A stretch of 64,000 nucleotides of DNA. Origin: Planctomycetota bacterium. Its GTDB lineage: Bacteria > Planctomycetota > Planctomycetia > Pirellulales > Pirellulaceae. The position numbers and the translations under genes were made by a program. Of this stretch, positions 36,722 to 45,625 are shown piece after piece. Position 1 is the first letter of the stretch; each line of letters starts with the position of its first letter. The notes below the pieces were generated by a model. That model saw nothing but the letters and a program-made list of their open reading frames with translations, was not told the origin of the DNA and did no database searches. Where the stretch lies: the NCBI GenBank assembly GCA_963204915.1, contig CAUJHS010000057.1:78909-142908 (forward strand), in the 5' to 3' direction.

Positions 36722-38065
36722 TCACGGTTTGACCGTGAACGCGATGTCTTGTTCTTCGAGATAGTTATCTGACTCGAAGCCGTGGTTATCGTTGCCGTCG
36801 CGTCCCACGCTGTAGACCGTCGCGCCTTCGTCCTGCACTTGCCATCGCATGGGTTGCGCATCAAACGGATCGACGGGAACTACTTTGAGCAATTCAGGTG
36901 TAAGTTGCTCCAACTTCTCGGGGAACTTTTCATGTCGCCTGCGGTAGCGCTCGGCGGCCAAACCTGCGACGGCTCCTTGATTGTATGCTTGCGTGCGCGC
37001 GGCCGCCTCGGCAATGGCCGAGATCGACGGCGTTAAGGCGTTGGTCATGGTGTAACGGACATAGCCCAGCGGCGAACCGATCTGCTCCGAAACTTCATCG
37101 CTGGCGACGGCGGCGGCCCTGCGCGTTTCAGGCCAGGGTGTTTTCATGGCCGTTTGAAACCGAGCCATCGTTTCCAGATAGAACGCCAAATCGTCTTGCC
37201 GCGTCAGAGCAATCTTGCGCGCGGCGGCGGCGTCAAAGTCGTCGCTCATCAGTTGCGGGTTCTGGAACATCGTTACGCCAAGGACTCGTTCGCCGATCAC
37301 CAATAGCTCCAACCCCGGAATCAAGTCGATGGCCTCGAACCTGGTTTGCAGCAGCGCCAAATCGTCGTCCGAAAAATCGACCGCTGTGAGGGCGTACTCC
37401 AGCGACTCGGCCGCATGGCTTGTCATCGCCATGCGCACCAGTTGCGAGAACTGCGACGGCTCGCGCCGCAGGCTTTCACTCATGGCGATGATGGCGAGAA
37501 TCGAACGCGCGGCGCTGCTGGCGTCTCCTCGACGAGCGCGGCAGCGCGCATGCAAACTGAGTAAGCGCGTCCCCGCGCGCAGCGCCTCCAGGTGGTCCAG
37601 CGACATATTCATGCCTTGGCTGAAGTCGGTCGGGTAGCGCGCGTGATCGCCGGCTTGCGCCGCCTGAAGCAGTTGTTCGAGCGACGGGGCGTATCGCTCC
37701 AAATGCGCTTCGGCCGCGGCTTCTTCAGGCCAAGGTTCGCCCGGAGGTGGAACCTCGCCTTCGCCCGTTCCCACGATGAGAAGTTCGCCCGCGACGGTTT
37801 GGTAATCCTCCTGGGAAAGCTCGGCAACCGCCTCCATCCACAGCGGCGCGGTATTGGTCGCCTCGGGCGGAAGAGCGTAATACGCTTCGAGTTCAACCGC
37901 GTTGGTGGGAAGTCCTGCGGCCCGTAAGTCGGCCAACATGCGGCGCACGCGCGAAGCGGAGTAAGCCTGGAAGATCCACAAGGCCAGCACCGGCACAACC
38001 ACGAGCACCATCACGCCTATCAGCAAGCAGCCCCAGGGCCGCCGCTTCACCGCCGGTTCATTCAT
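36722..38065 (-). CDS. Membrane-anchored hypothetical protein
   Basis: 447 aa from ATG 38065 (MNEPAVKRRPWGCLLIG). One N-terminal helix (about residues 12-32, VMVLVVVPVLALWIF) leaves a large extracytoplasmic, alpha-helical domain. The C-terminus (LEQLTPELLKVVPVDPFDAQ, then VYSVGRDGNDNHG) resembles the end of type II secretion pseudopilin-like or planctomycete-specific DUF families, where a DPFxGxxxxY motif is frequent. No catalytic motif seen. Function unknown. Confidence 0.6.
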   Translation of the reverse strand: MNEPAVKRRPWGCLLIGVMVLVVVPVLALWIFQAYSASRVRRMLADLRAAGLPTNAVELEAYYALPPEATNTAPLWMEAVAELSQEDYQTVAGELLIVGTGEGEVPPPGEPWPEEAAAEAHLERYAPSLEQLLQAAQAGDHARYPTDFSQGMNMSLDHLEALRAGTRLLSLHARCRARRGDASSAARSILAIIAMSESLRREPSQFSQLVRMAMTSHAAESLEYALTAVDFSDDDLALLQTRFEAIDLIPGLELLVIGERVLGVTMFQNPQLMSDDFDAAAARKIALTRQDDLAFYLETMARFQTAMKTPWPETRRAAAVASDEVSEQIGSPLGYVRYTMTNALTPSISAIAEAAARTQAYNQGAVAGLAAERYRRRHEKFPEKLEQLTPELLKVVPVDPFDAQPMRWQVQDEGATVYSVGRDGNDNHGFESDNYLEEQDIAFTVKP

Positions 38066-38175
38066 AATCGACGCCTGAAATCCAAGGGACGCGCAACTCC
38101 ACGAGGATCTCCAGCTTACCACGAAACCAACGCCAGTTTGTTCGCCAGCGCCGGCTCACGTCGCGCCGCGGAATG

Positions 38176-39993
38176 CTACGCGGCGGTGAAGCGGCGGTAG
38201 AGCGAGGCGTACACGCCGTCGCGTTCAATCAGGTCCTCGTGCCGGCCGCGCTCGATGATGCAGCCGTGATCCAACACGAGCACCTGGTCGGCGTCGCGAA
38301 TGGTGCTCAGGCGGTGCGCGACCACAAACGCAGTGCGGTCGGCCAGCAGCACCCCGAGCGCTTGTTGAATGCGCAGCTCGGTTTCGCTGTCGATGTTGCT
38401 CGTGGCTTCATCCAGAATCAAAATGCGCGGGTCCGCCAGCAAGGCTCGGGCAAAGCAGATGAGTTGCCGTTGCCCCGCCGAAAGCGACACGCCGCGTTCG
38501 CCCACTTGCGTGGCGAAGCCGTGCGGCAAACCGTCGAATAGATCAAGGCAACCAAGACGGCGCACCGCCTCCACAACTTCGTCATCGGTAGCGGTTGGCC
38601 GGCCCACGCGGATATTCTCGGCCACCGTGCCGTGGAACAAAAAGTTCTGTTGCAGCACGATGCCCATTTGATGATGCAACGATTCGCCCGAGAGTTCGCG
38701 AATGTCGTAATCGTCAATCAACACGCGACCTTCCTGCGCCAGATAGAACTTAGCGATGAGGTTGATGATTGACGTCTTGCCGCTGCCGGTATGCCCCACC
38801 AGCGCGATCGTTTCGCCCGGCCGAGCCGTGAACGACACGTCATGCAGCACCGGCCGGTCGGCGTCGTAGGCAAACGTGACCCGGTCAAACTCGACCCGGC
38901 CCACCAGTGGCGTGAGGTGCAGGGCGTCGGGCGGGTCCGTCCATTCGGGCGGCGTGTCGAGAAATTGGAACAGTCGTTCGGCGCCGGCCATAGCGGTCAT
39001 CGCCTGGTTGTATTGATTGCCGATAATCGAGATCGGCGAGAAGAACATATTGGCCATGAAGAAGAACCCGACCATCGCCCCGATGCTGGCGCCCGAACCG
39101 GGCTCTAGCACCAGGTAGCCGCCCACGACCAGCAAAATGGCGATGAACAACTGGTTGTTCAAGTCCAGCAGCGGCAGGAACAGGCCATGTGTTTTGAGCA
39201 CCGCGGTGTTGTAGCGCGAATGGTCGGTGACCAACTCGCGAAAGAGCTTTGCATTCTCATCCTGGCGCACGAAACTTTGGGTGACGCGCACCCCCGCGAC
39301 GGACTCCGCCAGCGTGGCCACCACACGACTGTACGAGCGACGCATGGCGCGCAGCACTTCGCTCAAGCGGCGGTGGAACTGGCGATTAATGAACCACAAC
39401 ACCGGCGCCAGGCCGAGCACGATCAGGAACAATCGCGGCTCGTACCACAGCATGCACAGGGCGGCGACGATCATTTGCCCTACTTGCACGAGGGTGACGA
39501 ACAGCACGTCTTGCACGCCCAGGCGCACATCCTCCACGTCGGAGGTCATGCGGCTGATGATCCGGCCGACTTTGGTTTTCTGGAACCAGCTCATCGGCAT
39601 GCGCTGCAAGTGAGTAAACACCTGGTTGCGCAGGTCGTTCACCACGGCTTCCCCCAGCGCCAGGGCCAGCCGTTGCCGATAGTGCATGACCACTTGCGTC
39701 GAGAGCGCCAACAGCGCAAACCCGGCGGCGCCCAACGCCACGCCCCAGGCGTCGCCGCGCTGGATGGGGCCGTCAATCACCGCCGCCACGGTCCACGTGA
39801 GCGCCGGCAACTGGATCGAACGGATCACGACCAGCACCACCAGCCAGTTGCGCTGCGCCGCGTAAGGTCGCGTGAACTCCATCAAACGCTGGATCAAGTG
39901 GTAATCCAACGGGCGTTGCCGCGATTCTTCTTGCTCCTCGTGCGACACCCGCGTCAGGGCAGGAGCCGACGTTCCCGACGATAAAGCAATCAT
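38176..39993 (-). CDS. ABC exporter half-transporter, MdlB-like
   Basis: 605 aa from ATG 39993. An N-terminal six-helix exporter domain (from LVVLVVIRSIQLPALTWTV) and a C-terminal ATPase: Walker A GHTGSGKTS, Q-loop VLQQNFLFHGT, signature SLSAGQRQL (LSAGQ rather than LSGGQ), Walker B ILILDEATSNID with intact catalytic Glu, and VVAHRLSTI. In heterodimeric exporters this combination marks the subunit that carries the catalytic Walker B of one site. It follows the second half-transporter on the same strand, separated by 246 bases that contain a palindromic repeat. Confidence 0.88.
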   Translation of the reverse strand: MIALSSGTSAPALTRVSHEEQEESRQRPLDYHLIQRLMEFTRPYAAQRNWLVVLVVIRSIQLPALTWTVAAVIDGPIQRGDAWGVALGAAGFALLALSTQVVMHYRQRLALALGEAVVNDLRNQVFTHLQRMPMSWFQKTKVGRIISRMTSDVEDVRLGVQDVLFVTLVQVGQMIVAALCMLWYEPRLFLIVLGLAPVLWFINRQFHRRLSEVLRAMRRSYSRVVATLAESVAGVRVTQSFVRQDENAKLFRELVTDHSRYNTAVLKTHGLFLPLLDLNNQLFIAILLVVGGYLVLEPGSGASIGAMVGFFFMANMFFSPISIIGNQYNQAMTAMAGAERLFQFLDTPPEWTDPPDALHLTPLVGRVEFDRVTFAYDADRPVLHDVSFTARPGETIALVGHTGSGKTSIINLIAKFYLAQEGRVLIDDYDIRELSGESLHHQMGIVLQQNFLFHGTVAENIRVGRPTATDDEVVEAVRRLGCLDLFDGLPHGFATQVGERGVSLSAGQRQLICFARALLADPRILILDEATSNIDSETELRIQQALGVLLADRTAFVVAHRLSTIRDADQVLVLDHGCIIERGRHEDLIERDGVYASLYRRFTAA

Positions 39994-40051
39994 CTCACCC
40001 TTTCCACACAACCCCTAATCAACCCGCGCTTGCCGCGATCGGCGGCCCCAA

Positions 40052-40153
40052 AGTAGGTTACTCGCTCCGCGAGTAACCCATGGCTTCCACCGGGAAACCG
40101 CGCTTTCCGTTGGTTTTGCAAATGGGGGTCACTCGCGGAGCGAGCGACCTACT
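40052..40153. repeat. 102-bp palindromic repeat element (REP/MITE-like)
   Basis: Outer arms, AGTAGGTTACTCGCTCCGCG at the left and its near-complement at the right (40052-40079 and 40124-40153), pair over about 28 positions with three mismatches. Each arm also contains a smaller hairpin (ACTCGC-TCC-GCGAGT). It lies between the two ABC half-transporter genes. No ORF inside. Looks like a dispersed intergenic repeat unit rather than a terminator, as no T tract follows. Confidence 0.6.
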
Positions 40154-40239
40154 CTGTGGCTCCCTGCGCACCAACGTGAACAACGCGCTCGTGGCGCGTC
40201 GCCGCCGGCTGGCCCCGCAGCGCCGCTCGAACAACCAGG

Positions 40240-42147
40240 CTACGCCGAAACTTTGACGCGCGGCGCCGCAAGGCGTGGAAGCTCGATGGCGTCGCCGTAT
40301 TGCAACTCGGCCAACCGGCGGTAATAGCCCGGCTCATGCAACAAATCTTCATGCCGCCCTTGCTGTACGATGCGCCCTTTTTGCAGCACGATCACGCGAT
40401 CGGTGCGGCGCAGCGCGCTCAGGCGGTTTGACACAATCAACGTGGTGCGGCCTTGCATGGCCGACTCCAGCGCCTCTTGAATATCGTGCTCGGTTTGCGC
40501 GTCCACCGCGGCGAGTGCGTCGTCGAGCATCAAAATCGGCGGATCGAGCAACAGCGCGCGAGCCAGGGCGAGTCGCTGTCGTTGTCCGCCGGAAAGATTG
40601 GCGCCGTGTTCGCCGATGATGGTTTCGTACCCTTGCGGCATTTCGCGAATGAACCCATCGGCGGAAGCCAGCCGAGCGGCGCGCACGATTTGTTCGCGTG
40701 TGGCGCCGGGGTCGCCAAAGGCGATGTTCGCCGCCACGGTGTTACTGAACAGGAAAGTGTCTTGAAACACAATGCCGATATTGCGGCGAAGTTCATCCAG
40801 GTCGCAGTCGCGAACGTCCACGCCGTTAATGCGCACCGCGCCAGCGGTGGCGTCGTAAAGTCGCGGAATCAGCGCGAGCAGCGAACTCTTGCCGGCCCCG
40901 GTTTCTCCGGTGACGCCAAGGCACTCGCCCGGCTCGATGGTCAGCGACACGTCGCGCAGCACCTTGCGTCCGCCGCGATACGCCAGCGACACGCCGTCCA
41001 ACTCAATCCGTCCTGGCGACGCGCTGAGCGGAACAGGGTTCGCCGGGCTGGCAATCGCCGCGGGCGTGTCGACGATCTGAAACACGCGCTCGGCGCCAAT
41101 CAAACTGGTTTGAATAGTGTTGGCGATGCCCGTGATGTTGCCCACTTGCGCGGCGAACTCATGCAGCAGGTTCGCCATGACGAACAAGCCGGCGCCCAGC
41201 GGGATTTCGCCGTGAATCACCAGGTAGCCGCCGTAGCCGATCAGCACAAGCATGTTCACTTGCGTCAGCGCGCCCATGGCGGGCTGAAAGGTGCTCACGC
41301 GCCAGAAAATGCGTTCGCGCTCCTGCCGCACCTCTTGCACCGCTTTCGCGAAGCGTTCGGTTTGCTCGCGTTGGCGGCCGAAGCCTTTCACCACGTGCAC
41401 GCCGTGTACATTCTCGACCAGCAGCGTAATGGCGTGGTCCACCAGTTCGCTCGCGCGGCGATAACCCGGCTGCACCGCGCGCGAGAACGCCGCCGCCCCA
41501 AACCACAACAGCGGCGTGGTAGCCAGGCACGCCAGAGTCAACCCCACGTGCACTTGAAGCATGTACGCCACATACACGCTGAGCGTGAGCAGCACCGTAA
41601 TCAGCTTGACCGCCACGCCGTCCACAAAACTGCGCACCGCCTGCACGTCGCCCGCGGCGCGGTTAATCAGCGAGCTGCTCTGATTTTCATCGAAAAAGGG
41701 GAAGCTCAATCGCTGGAGTTTGTCGTATACTTCGGCCCGCAACTCGACCAGAATCTTTTGCGATAAATTGGCCGAGGCGAGGGCCGAAGCGTACCGGGCC
41801 GCCGTATTGCATAACGCCAGCGCTAGCACGGCGACTCCCGCCAGGGCCACCACCGCCAAAGGCGGCCAGTCGGCCGGAGGCGTCCAACCCCACGGCCATG
41901 GTGGAGGCGTGCTGGCTGGGTCCAGTTGATGGCGCAGGTAGTCGATCGCCAGCCCGCACAGTCCCAGGCCAAACAGCCCCAGCGCCACCACGGCCAGGTG
42001 CAGCGCGATCACGCCGGCGCTCGCCCAGCGGAAGCGATACGTCAGCGCCAGCATGCGCCGAATGGATCTCCATGCCGAACCCGGCGCAGCGGAAGAAAGC
42101 GCGTGAGTAGGCAACACCTCACGCGAGGTAGGATTCACAGCGTTCAC
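40240..42147 (-). CDS. ABC exporter half-transporter, MdlA-like, degenerate site
   Basis: 635 aa, ATG 42147. N-terminal exporter membrane domain (from VIALHLAVVALGLFGLGL) and ATPase with Walker A GETGAGKSS, Q-loop VFQDTFLFS, a canonical LSGGQRQRLALARAL, but Walker B ILMLDDALAAVD (Asp in place of the catalytic Glu) and switch IVSNRLSAL (Asn in place of His). These losses identify the degenerate-site subunit of a heterodimer; the partner is the 38176-39993 product, which has the intact Glu and an altered signature. Substrate probably a lipid or hydrophobic compound, unproven. Confidence 0.88.
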   Translation of the reverse strand: MNAVNPTSREVLPTHALSSAAPGSAWRSIRRMLALTYRFRWASAGVIALHLAVVALGLFGLGLCGLAIDYLRHQLDPASTPPPWPWGWTPPADWPPLAVVALAGVAVLALALCNTAARYASALASANLSQKILVELRAEVYDKLQRLSFPFFDENQSSSLINRAAGDVQAVRSFVDGVAVKLITVLLTLSVYVAYMLQVHVGLTLACLATTPLLWFGAAAFSRAVQPGYRRASELVDHAITLLVENVHGVHVVKGFGRQREQTERFAKAVQEVRQERERIFWRVSTFQPAMGALTQVNMLVLIGYGGYLVIHGEIPLGAGLFVMANLLHEFAAQVGNITGIANTIQTSLIGAERVFQIVDTPAAIASPANPVPLSASPGRIELDGVSLAYRGGRKVLRDVSLTIEPGECLGVTGETGAGKSSLLALIPRLYDATAGAVRINGVDVRDCDLDELRRNIGIVFQDTFLFSNTVAANIAFGDPGATREQIVRAARLASADGFIREMPQGYETIIGEHGANLSGGQRQRLALARALLLDPPILMLDDALAAVDAQTEHDIQEALESAMQGRTTLIVSNRLSALRRTDRVIVLQKGRIVQQGRHEDLLHEPGYYRRLAELQYGDAIELPRLAAPRVKVSA

Positions 42148-42569
42148 AATTCGTGGGTCAAAACAAACAGGAAAGAAAGTTCACTCGCCGGCCAACCACC
42201 GGCTTCGGGTCGCGGAGTATACCGACTAACCAATCGGCCGGACATGCGGCAACCCGCAGTTCTCGCGGTGCGTAAGGTTTGCCCCCGTCTGGCAATGACC
42301 CGTCTGGCAATGACCCGTCCGGCAAATGACCAGTTCACGCATGGACCAGTTCACCCATGGATCCGATCACCGATAACCCGTGCACCCTTGAGAGGCCCCA
42401 ACGGACGGCAAAGTTCGCCCGACGGCCGAGAGATTCCAACGCAAGTTTTCGCCGTGATATTGTATGCATCCCGTCCGTCGCAAGCGGGACAATTTTGTTA
42501 AGATGCAAAGAAGTTTCCTGACCGCACCACTTTTGTCGCCAGCCTTTGGCCAGCAAGGAACCGCGCTCG

Positions 42570-42854
42570 ATGATTACCGTCGGAATGAACTATCGCGTCA
42601 TACCGGGCAAGCAGCAAGATTTTGAAGAAAAGTTCGCCGCCGTGCTTAGCGCGCTGAACAGCGCTCAGGGGCATACGTCGTCGACGCTGTGGAAAGACGT
42701 GAGCGACGACGCCTCGTATCTCATCACCAGCGAATGGTCCGAGGAGCAAGCCTTCCGCGACTTTATTCAAAGCCAGGCGTTCCGCGATGTGACCAATTGG
42801 GGCAAAGAGCAAATCCTCGCCGGGCGGCCGCAACACAAAGTGTACAAGCACTAA
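42570..42854 (+). CDS. Antibiotic biosynthesis monooxygenase (ABM) domain protein
   Basis: 94 aa from ATG 42570 with AAGGAA about 9 bases upstream. A single ferredoxin-like ABM fold: MITVGMNYRVIPGKQQDFEE, GHTSSTLWKDVSDDASYLI, SEWSEEQAFRDFIQS and FRDVTNWGKEQI. The spacing is that of small ABM or heme-degrading HmoB/IsdG-like proteins, but the IsdG Asn-Trp-His set is not complete, so heme breakdown is not claimed. Converges on the nitroreductase gene, 6 bases apart. Confidence 0.8.
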   Translation: MITVGMNYRVIPGKQQDFEEKFAAVLSALNSAQGHTSSTLWKDVSDDASYLITSEWSEEQAFRDFIQSQAFRDVTNWGKEQILAGRPQHKVYKH

Positions 42855-42860
42855 AGCGAT

Positions 42861-43469
42861 CTATCGCACCAGGTCGGACGCGGTTCCCCACGCGCCGCCA
42901 AACACGAACTGCGCCAGCGCCTTTCGGGGGCGCGGCGACAGGTCGCGCGCTTGGTATTTCTCCGGCAAGTTGTCCGGGTCGGCGGCATAGCCAATCGCCA
43001 GCGCCGTGAGCGGCTGTACGTCTTCCGGAATCTGGTACACGGCCCGCGCTCGGGCCGGCACAATGCCAATCATCTGATGGACGAACAACCCGCGGGCGGT
43101 CGCTTCGAGGGTGAGGTTCGCACTGGCCAGTCCCAGGTCATGCACCGCCGCGGCGTTGGGGTTGTTGTTGCGCGCAAAACGCGTACTGGTGCAACCGAGC
43201 GCCAGTACCGGAGCGGCGGCGGCCCACGCCTGGTTGCCTTCCACCAGACACGAGAGCATTTGTTCGAACGCTGCGGCGTCCGACTTGCGCGCCACGAGGT
43301 AACTCCAGGGCTGTTCGTTATAGGACGATGCCGCCCAACGCGCCGCTTCGAACAACGAGCGCAAGTCTTCGTCGCTCACGGGCCGGTCGGCAAAGGCGTA
43401 GGGGCTCCACCGTCGCGCGATCAGTTCGTGAATCGGATGATCCGCCGTGGCGTGCTTCACCGTGTTCAT
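42861..43469 (-). CDS. Nitroreductase family protein
   Basis: 202 aa from ATG 43469, with AAGGGAAG upstream. FMN-dependent nitroreductase fold: RWSPYAFADRPVSDEDLRSL (R-S/W-P-R-x-F-x-x-x-x-V), AARWAASSYNEQPWSYLVAR with the FMN-contact SxxNxQPW, then NLTLEATARGL and TALAIGYAAD. Likely reduces nitro, quinone or enal groups with NAD(P)H. Third gene of a compact minus-strand operon after the glycosylase and the DUF202 protein. Confidence 0.85.
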   Translation of the reverse strand: MNTVKHATADHPIHELIARRWSPYAFADRPVSDEDLRSLFEAARWAASSYNEQPWSYLVARKSDAAAFEQMLSCLVEGNQAWAAAAPVLALGCTSTRFARNNNPNAAAVHDLGLASANLTLEATARGLFVHQMIGIVPARARAVYQIPEDVQPLTALAIGYAADPDNLPEKYQARDLSPRPRKALAQFVFGGAWGTASDLVR

Positions 43470-43484
43470 CGAGCTTCCCTTTCG

Positions 43485-43892
43485 TTATCGGATGGTGATC
43501 AGATACCAGGCCAACGCGACTCCCAGCAGCGAGAGCACCAACGCCAGGGTAAACGCCAGCCAGGGGCCAGGAGGCGCTATGTCCTCTTTTCGGAGCAAGG
43601 CCCGCGTGTAGCGGTGATGTTGAATCGTCGACACGACCAGCACAAACACGCCCGCCAGGACCAAGGCCACGCCAATCCACAGCGACATGGTTCGCCCGCC
43701 GCTCACTTTCTCTCCCGTGGCGGCCGCCAGTTCTTTCAAAAACAGTCCGAACCGCGCCACCACAAAGCCGAAGCCCATCATCGCCAGCCCGGTGCGCACC
43801 CAAGCCAATAGCGTGCGCTCGGCCGCCATCGTCAAACGCGGGTCGGAAGGATCAATGGGCCGGGGCGGACGCGTTGGCTCGGGCGAATTCAT
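43485..43892 (-). CDS. DUF202 (YidH-like) membrane protein
   Basis: 135 aa from ATG 43892, whose ATG overlaps the stop of the upstream glycosylase (ATGA). DUF202 signature DPRLTMAAERTLLAWVRTGL followed by MMGFGFVVARFG, and two more helices (MSLWIGVALVLAGVFVLVV, LAFTLALVLSLLGVALAW). Integral membrane protein of unknown function. The four-base overlap means translational coupling with the DNA glycosylase. Confidence 0.85.
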   Translation of the reverse strand: MNSPEPTRPPRPIDPSDPRLTMAAERTLLAWVRTGLAMMGFGFVVARFGLFLKELAAATGEKVSGGRTMSLWIGVALVLAGVFVLVVSTIQHHRYTRALLRKEDIAPPGPWLAFTLALVLSLLGVALAWYLITIR

Positions 43893-44518
43893 GAAGGCCA
43901 AATCGATGGGGTTCGGAGCCGCTTGGGACCGCTGACAAAGGGATGTTCAGCATAGCAAAACCGCAGCCGCTCGTCTTTGGCCGACGTAACGCCGATGCGC
44001 GGCGTGACCACCACCGGCGGCGAAGTCGAGAGCGGATTCGGATCCGCAGCGATCCAGATTTCCTTGCCGTGGGTTAAGTCCCACCCGTTCCAACGTCGGT
44101 CGATGGCTAACGACTCGCACAACCGCGCCGGACCGGTCGTCAGGTCGGTCAGGCGTTCTTTGCCGCGGCGGCGCTGCATCAATTCGACGCCGAACAGCGG
44201 TTCGCAGGCGCGGATCAGCACCGCGGTGGGCTTGTGCTCCTCTTCGGTCACGGCGTTCATGCAGTACCGCGAGTGAATCGAATAGACATACAGAAACCCC
44301 GGCGGGCCGAACATGACCGCATTGCGGTTGTTTTTGCCGCGATAGGAATGCGCCGCGGGGTCTTCGCCGCCCAGGTACGCTTCGGTCTCGACGATGCGCC
44401 CGCCGACGACACCCTCGGCCGTTTCGCGCCAGAGCAGCTTGCCTAACAATTCCTGCGCCACCACGACCGGCGGACGGTCATAAAACTCGCGAACCAGCGG
44501 CGGGGGAAGATCGGGCAT
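43889..44518 (-). CDS. DNA-3-methyladenine glycosylase (AAG/MPG family)
   Basis: 209 aa from ATG 44518 (MPDLPPPLVREFYDRPP). Removes alkylated purines such as 3-methyladenine from DNA as the first base-excision step. Family motifs in order: AQELLGKLLWRE, GGRIVETEAYLGGEDPAAHSYRG (cited parts carry the catalytic Glu in VETEAY), RNAVMFGPPGFLYVYSIHSRY and GPARLCESLAID. No other repair gene adjoins, but it heads a three-gene operon with DUF202 and nitroreductase genes. Spurious upstream residues in the frame come from a purine/pyrimidine-rich spacer and are excluded. Confidence 0.9.
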   Translation of the reverse strand: MPDLPPPLVREFYDRPPVVVAQELLGKLLWRETAEGVVGGRIVETEAYLGGEDPAAHSYRGKNNRNAVMFGPPGFLYVYSIHSRYCMNAVTEEEHKPTAVLIRACEPLFGVELMQRRRGKERLTDLTTGPARLCESLAIDRRWNGWDLTHGKEIWIAADPNPLSTSPPVVVTPRIGVTSAKDERLRFCYAEHPFVSGPKRLRTPSIWPS

Positions 44519-44739
44519 AGGAGGCAAGGAGAGGATAAGAGAAAACCAGAGAAGAAGGGAACAGGAGGGAACGGAGAGAAACGGAGATAAGAAAGACGAA
44601 CACCTAAAATACAAAATTTACACTAACATTGATTTCACGTTCAAAGAACGATTCTTTCCTCGGTTCTCCTCCATTCTCTCCTGTTCGATTCTTCGCTTTC
44701 TCATCCTTCCCTTCTCTCTCGTTTTCCTTCTTCGCATTC
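44519..44739. repeat. Polypurine/polypyrimidine imperfect inverted repeat
   Basis: On the plus strand bases about 44525-44606 are almost all purines, 44607-44650 are AT-rich, and 44650-44739 are almost all pyrimidines. Parts of the two tracts are imperfect complements, for example GGGAACAGGAGGGAACGGAG against CTCCATTCTCTCCTGTTCGA. It lies between the PHP phosphatase gene stop and the glycosylase start. May form a long RNA hairpin or an H-DNA/cruciform structure; no gene inside. Confidence 0.5.
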
Positions 44740-45483
44740 TCACCTTCCCCCGCCAGCCTCCACAATCGCTCGCGGGCGGGAGGAAACGAGCTGTGTCACG
44801 TAGTCGGCGCCGACATGTTCGACCGCCGTTTTCAGCCCTTGCATACGGCCGGCGACGCTGTCGGGGCCGTGCGTGTCGGAAGCCAGCACGAAATAGCGTT
44901 CCTCGCTCAGCCAGCGTAGCGCGCGGTCTTGGGCGATGGGGCCTTCCCCGCCACCCACGCAATTCAAGTTGCCTTGAAACCGCACGCCGCGCCGGGCGAG
45001 ACACTCCATCGTTTCGCTCCACTCGCGCTCGGGCAGGTTGAGCCGCTCGGGGTGAGCCAGCAGCACTTCGTAACCGTGATCGAGCAGGAAATCGATGCCG
45101 TCATCGCAGCAAGAGGGCCACTGCCGGCCGAAGAAATCGACCAGCACCCAGCGGCTGGCGCCAAGCGTTGGCACGCCATGTTCGCGCAGCCAAGAGACAA
45201 TGTGCTCGCCCAGGCGAACTTCGCCGCTGCACCACAGTTGGTAATCGATCCCGGCGTCGTCCAAATGCTCCTGCAGTTGTTCGACGCGCGGCGCAATGTA
45301 GTCCGGCGTGTTTTCAGGATACCAGCCGCTGCCCATGTGGGGCGTGCAAACCGAGCCCAGGTACCCCGCGGCGCGCCATTGGCGAATGCACGCCAGCGAC
45401 TGCTCGACGGTCTGGCAGCCGTCGTCCACGCCGGGCACGAGGTGACAATGCAAATCAATCCGAATTCGTGAATCCACTTCCAT
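44740..45483 (-). CDS. CpsB/YwqE-type PHP-domain protein
   Basis: 247 aa from ATG 45483. PHP-fold metal-binding motifs are visible: RIDLHCHLVPGVDDGCQTVE (HxH then DDG), CTPHMGSGWY, VLLAHPERL, and SDTHGPDS near the C-terminus. The overall layout matches bacterial tyrosine-protein phosphatases CpsB/YwqE, manganese-dependent enzymes that act on capsule-synthesis tyrosine kinases. No capsule genes or BY-kinase in the window, so a phosphatase on another substrate is equally possible. Confidence 0.8.
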   Translation of the reverse strand: MEVDSRIRIDLHCHLVPGVDDGCQTVEQSLACIRQWRAAGYLGSVCTPHMGSGWYPENTPDYIAPRVEQLQEHLDDAGIDYQLWCSGEVRLGEHIVSWLREHGVPTLGASRWVLVDFFGRQWPSCCDDGIDFLLDHGYEVLLAHPERLNLPEREWSETMECLARRGVRFQGNLNCVGGGEGPIAQDRALRWLSEERYFVLASDTHGPDSVAGRMQGLKTAVEHVGADYVTQLVSSRPRAIVEAGGGR

Positions 45484-45625
45484 GACTTCTAAGACAGTTG
45501 TTTCACAATCAGGGTTCGTCGCATTCCTTGCGCCTGGCGCACGCGACATCTTTCTTAAATCATACCACGCCCGAACTTTTTCCTGCTGCGCCGGCGAGCG
45601 GCCGGCGTCAGCCCGATTTGACGTT

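Noticed and set aside
40453..41766. 437-codon open frame on the plus strand
   Set aside because: It is fully antisense to the MdlA-like ABC gene, rich in His/Arg/Gln as expected for the complement of a GC-rich coding frame, and shows no motif.
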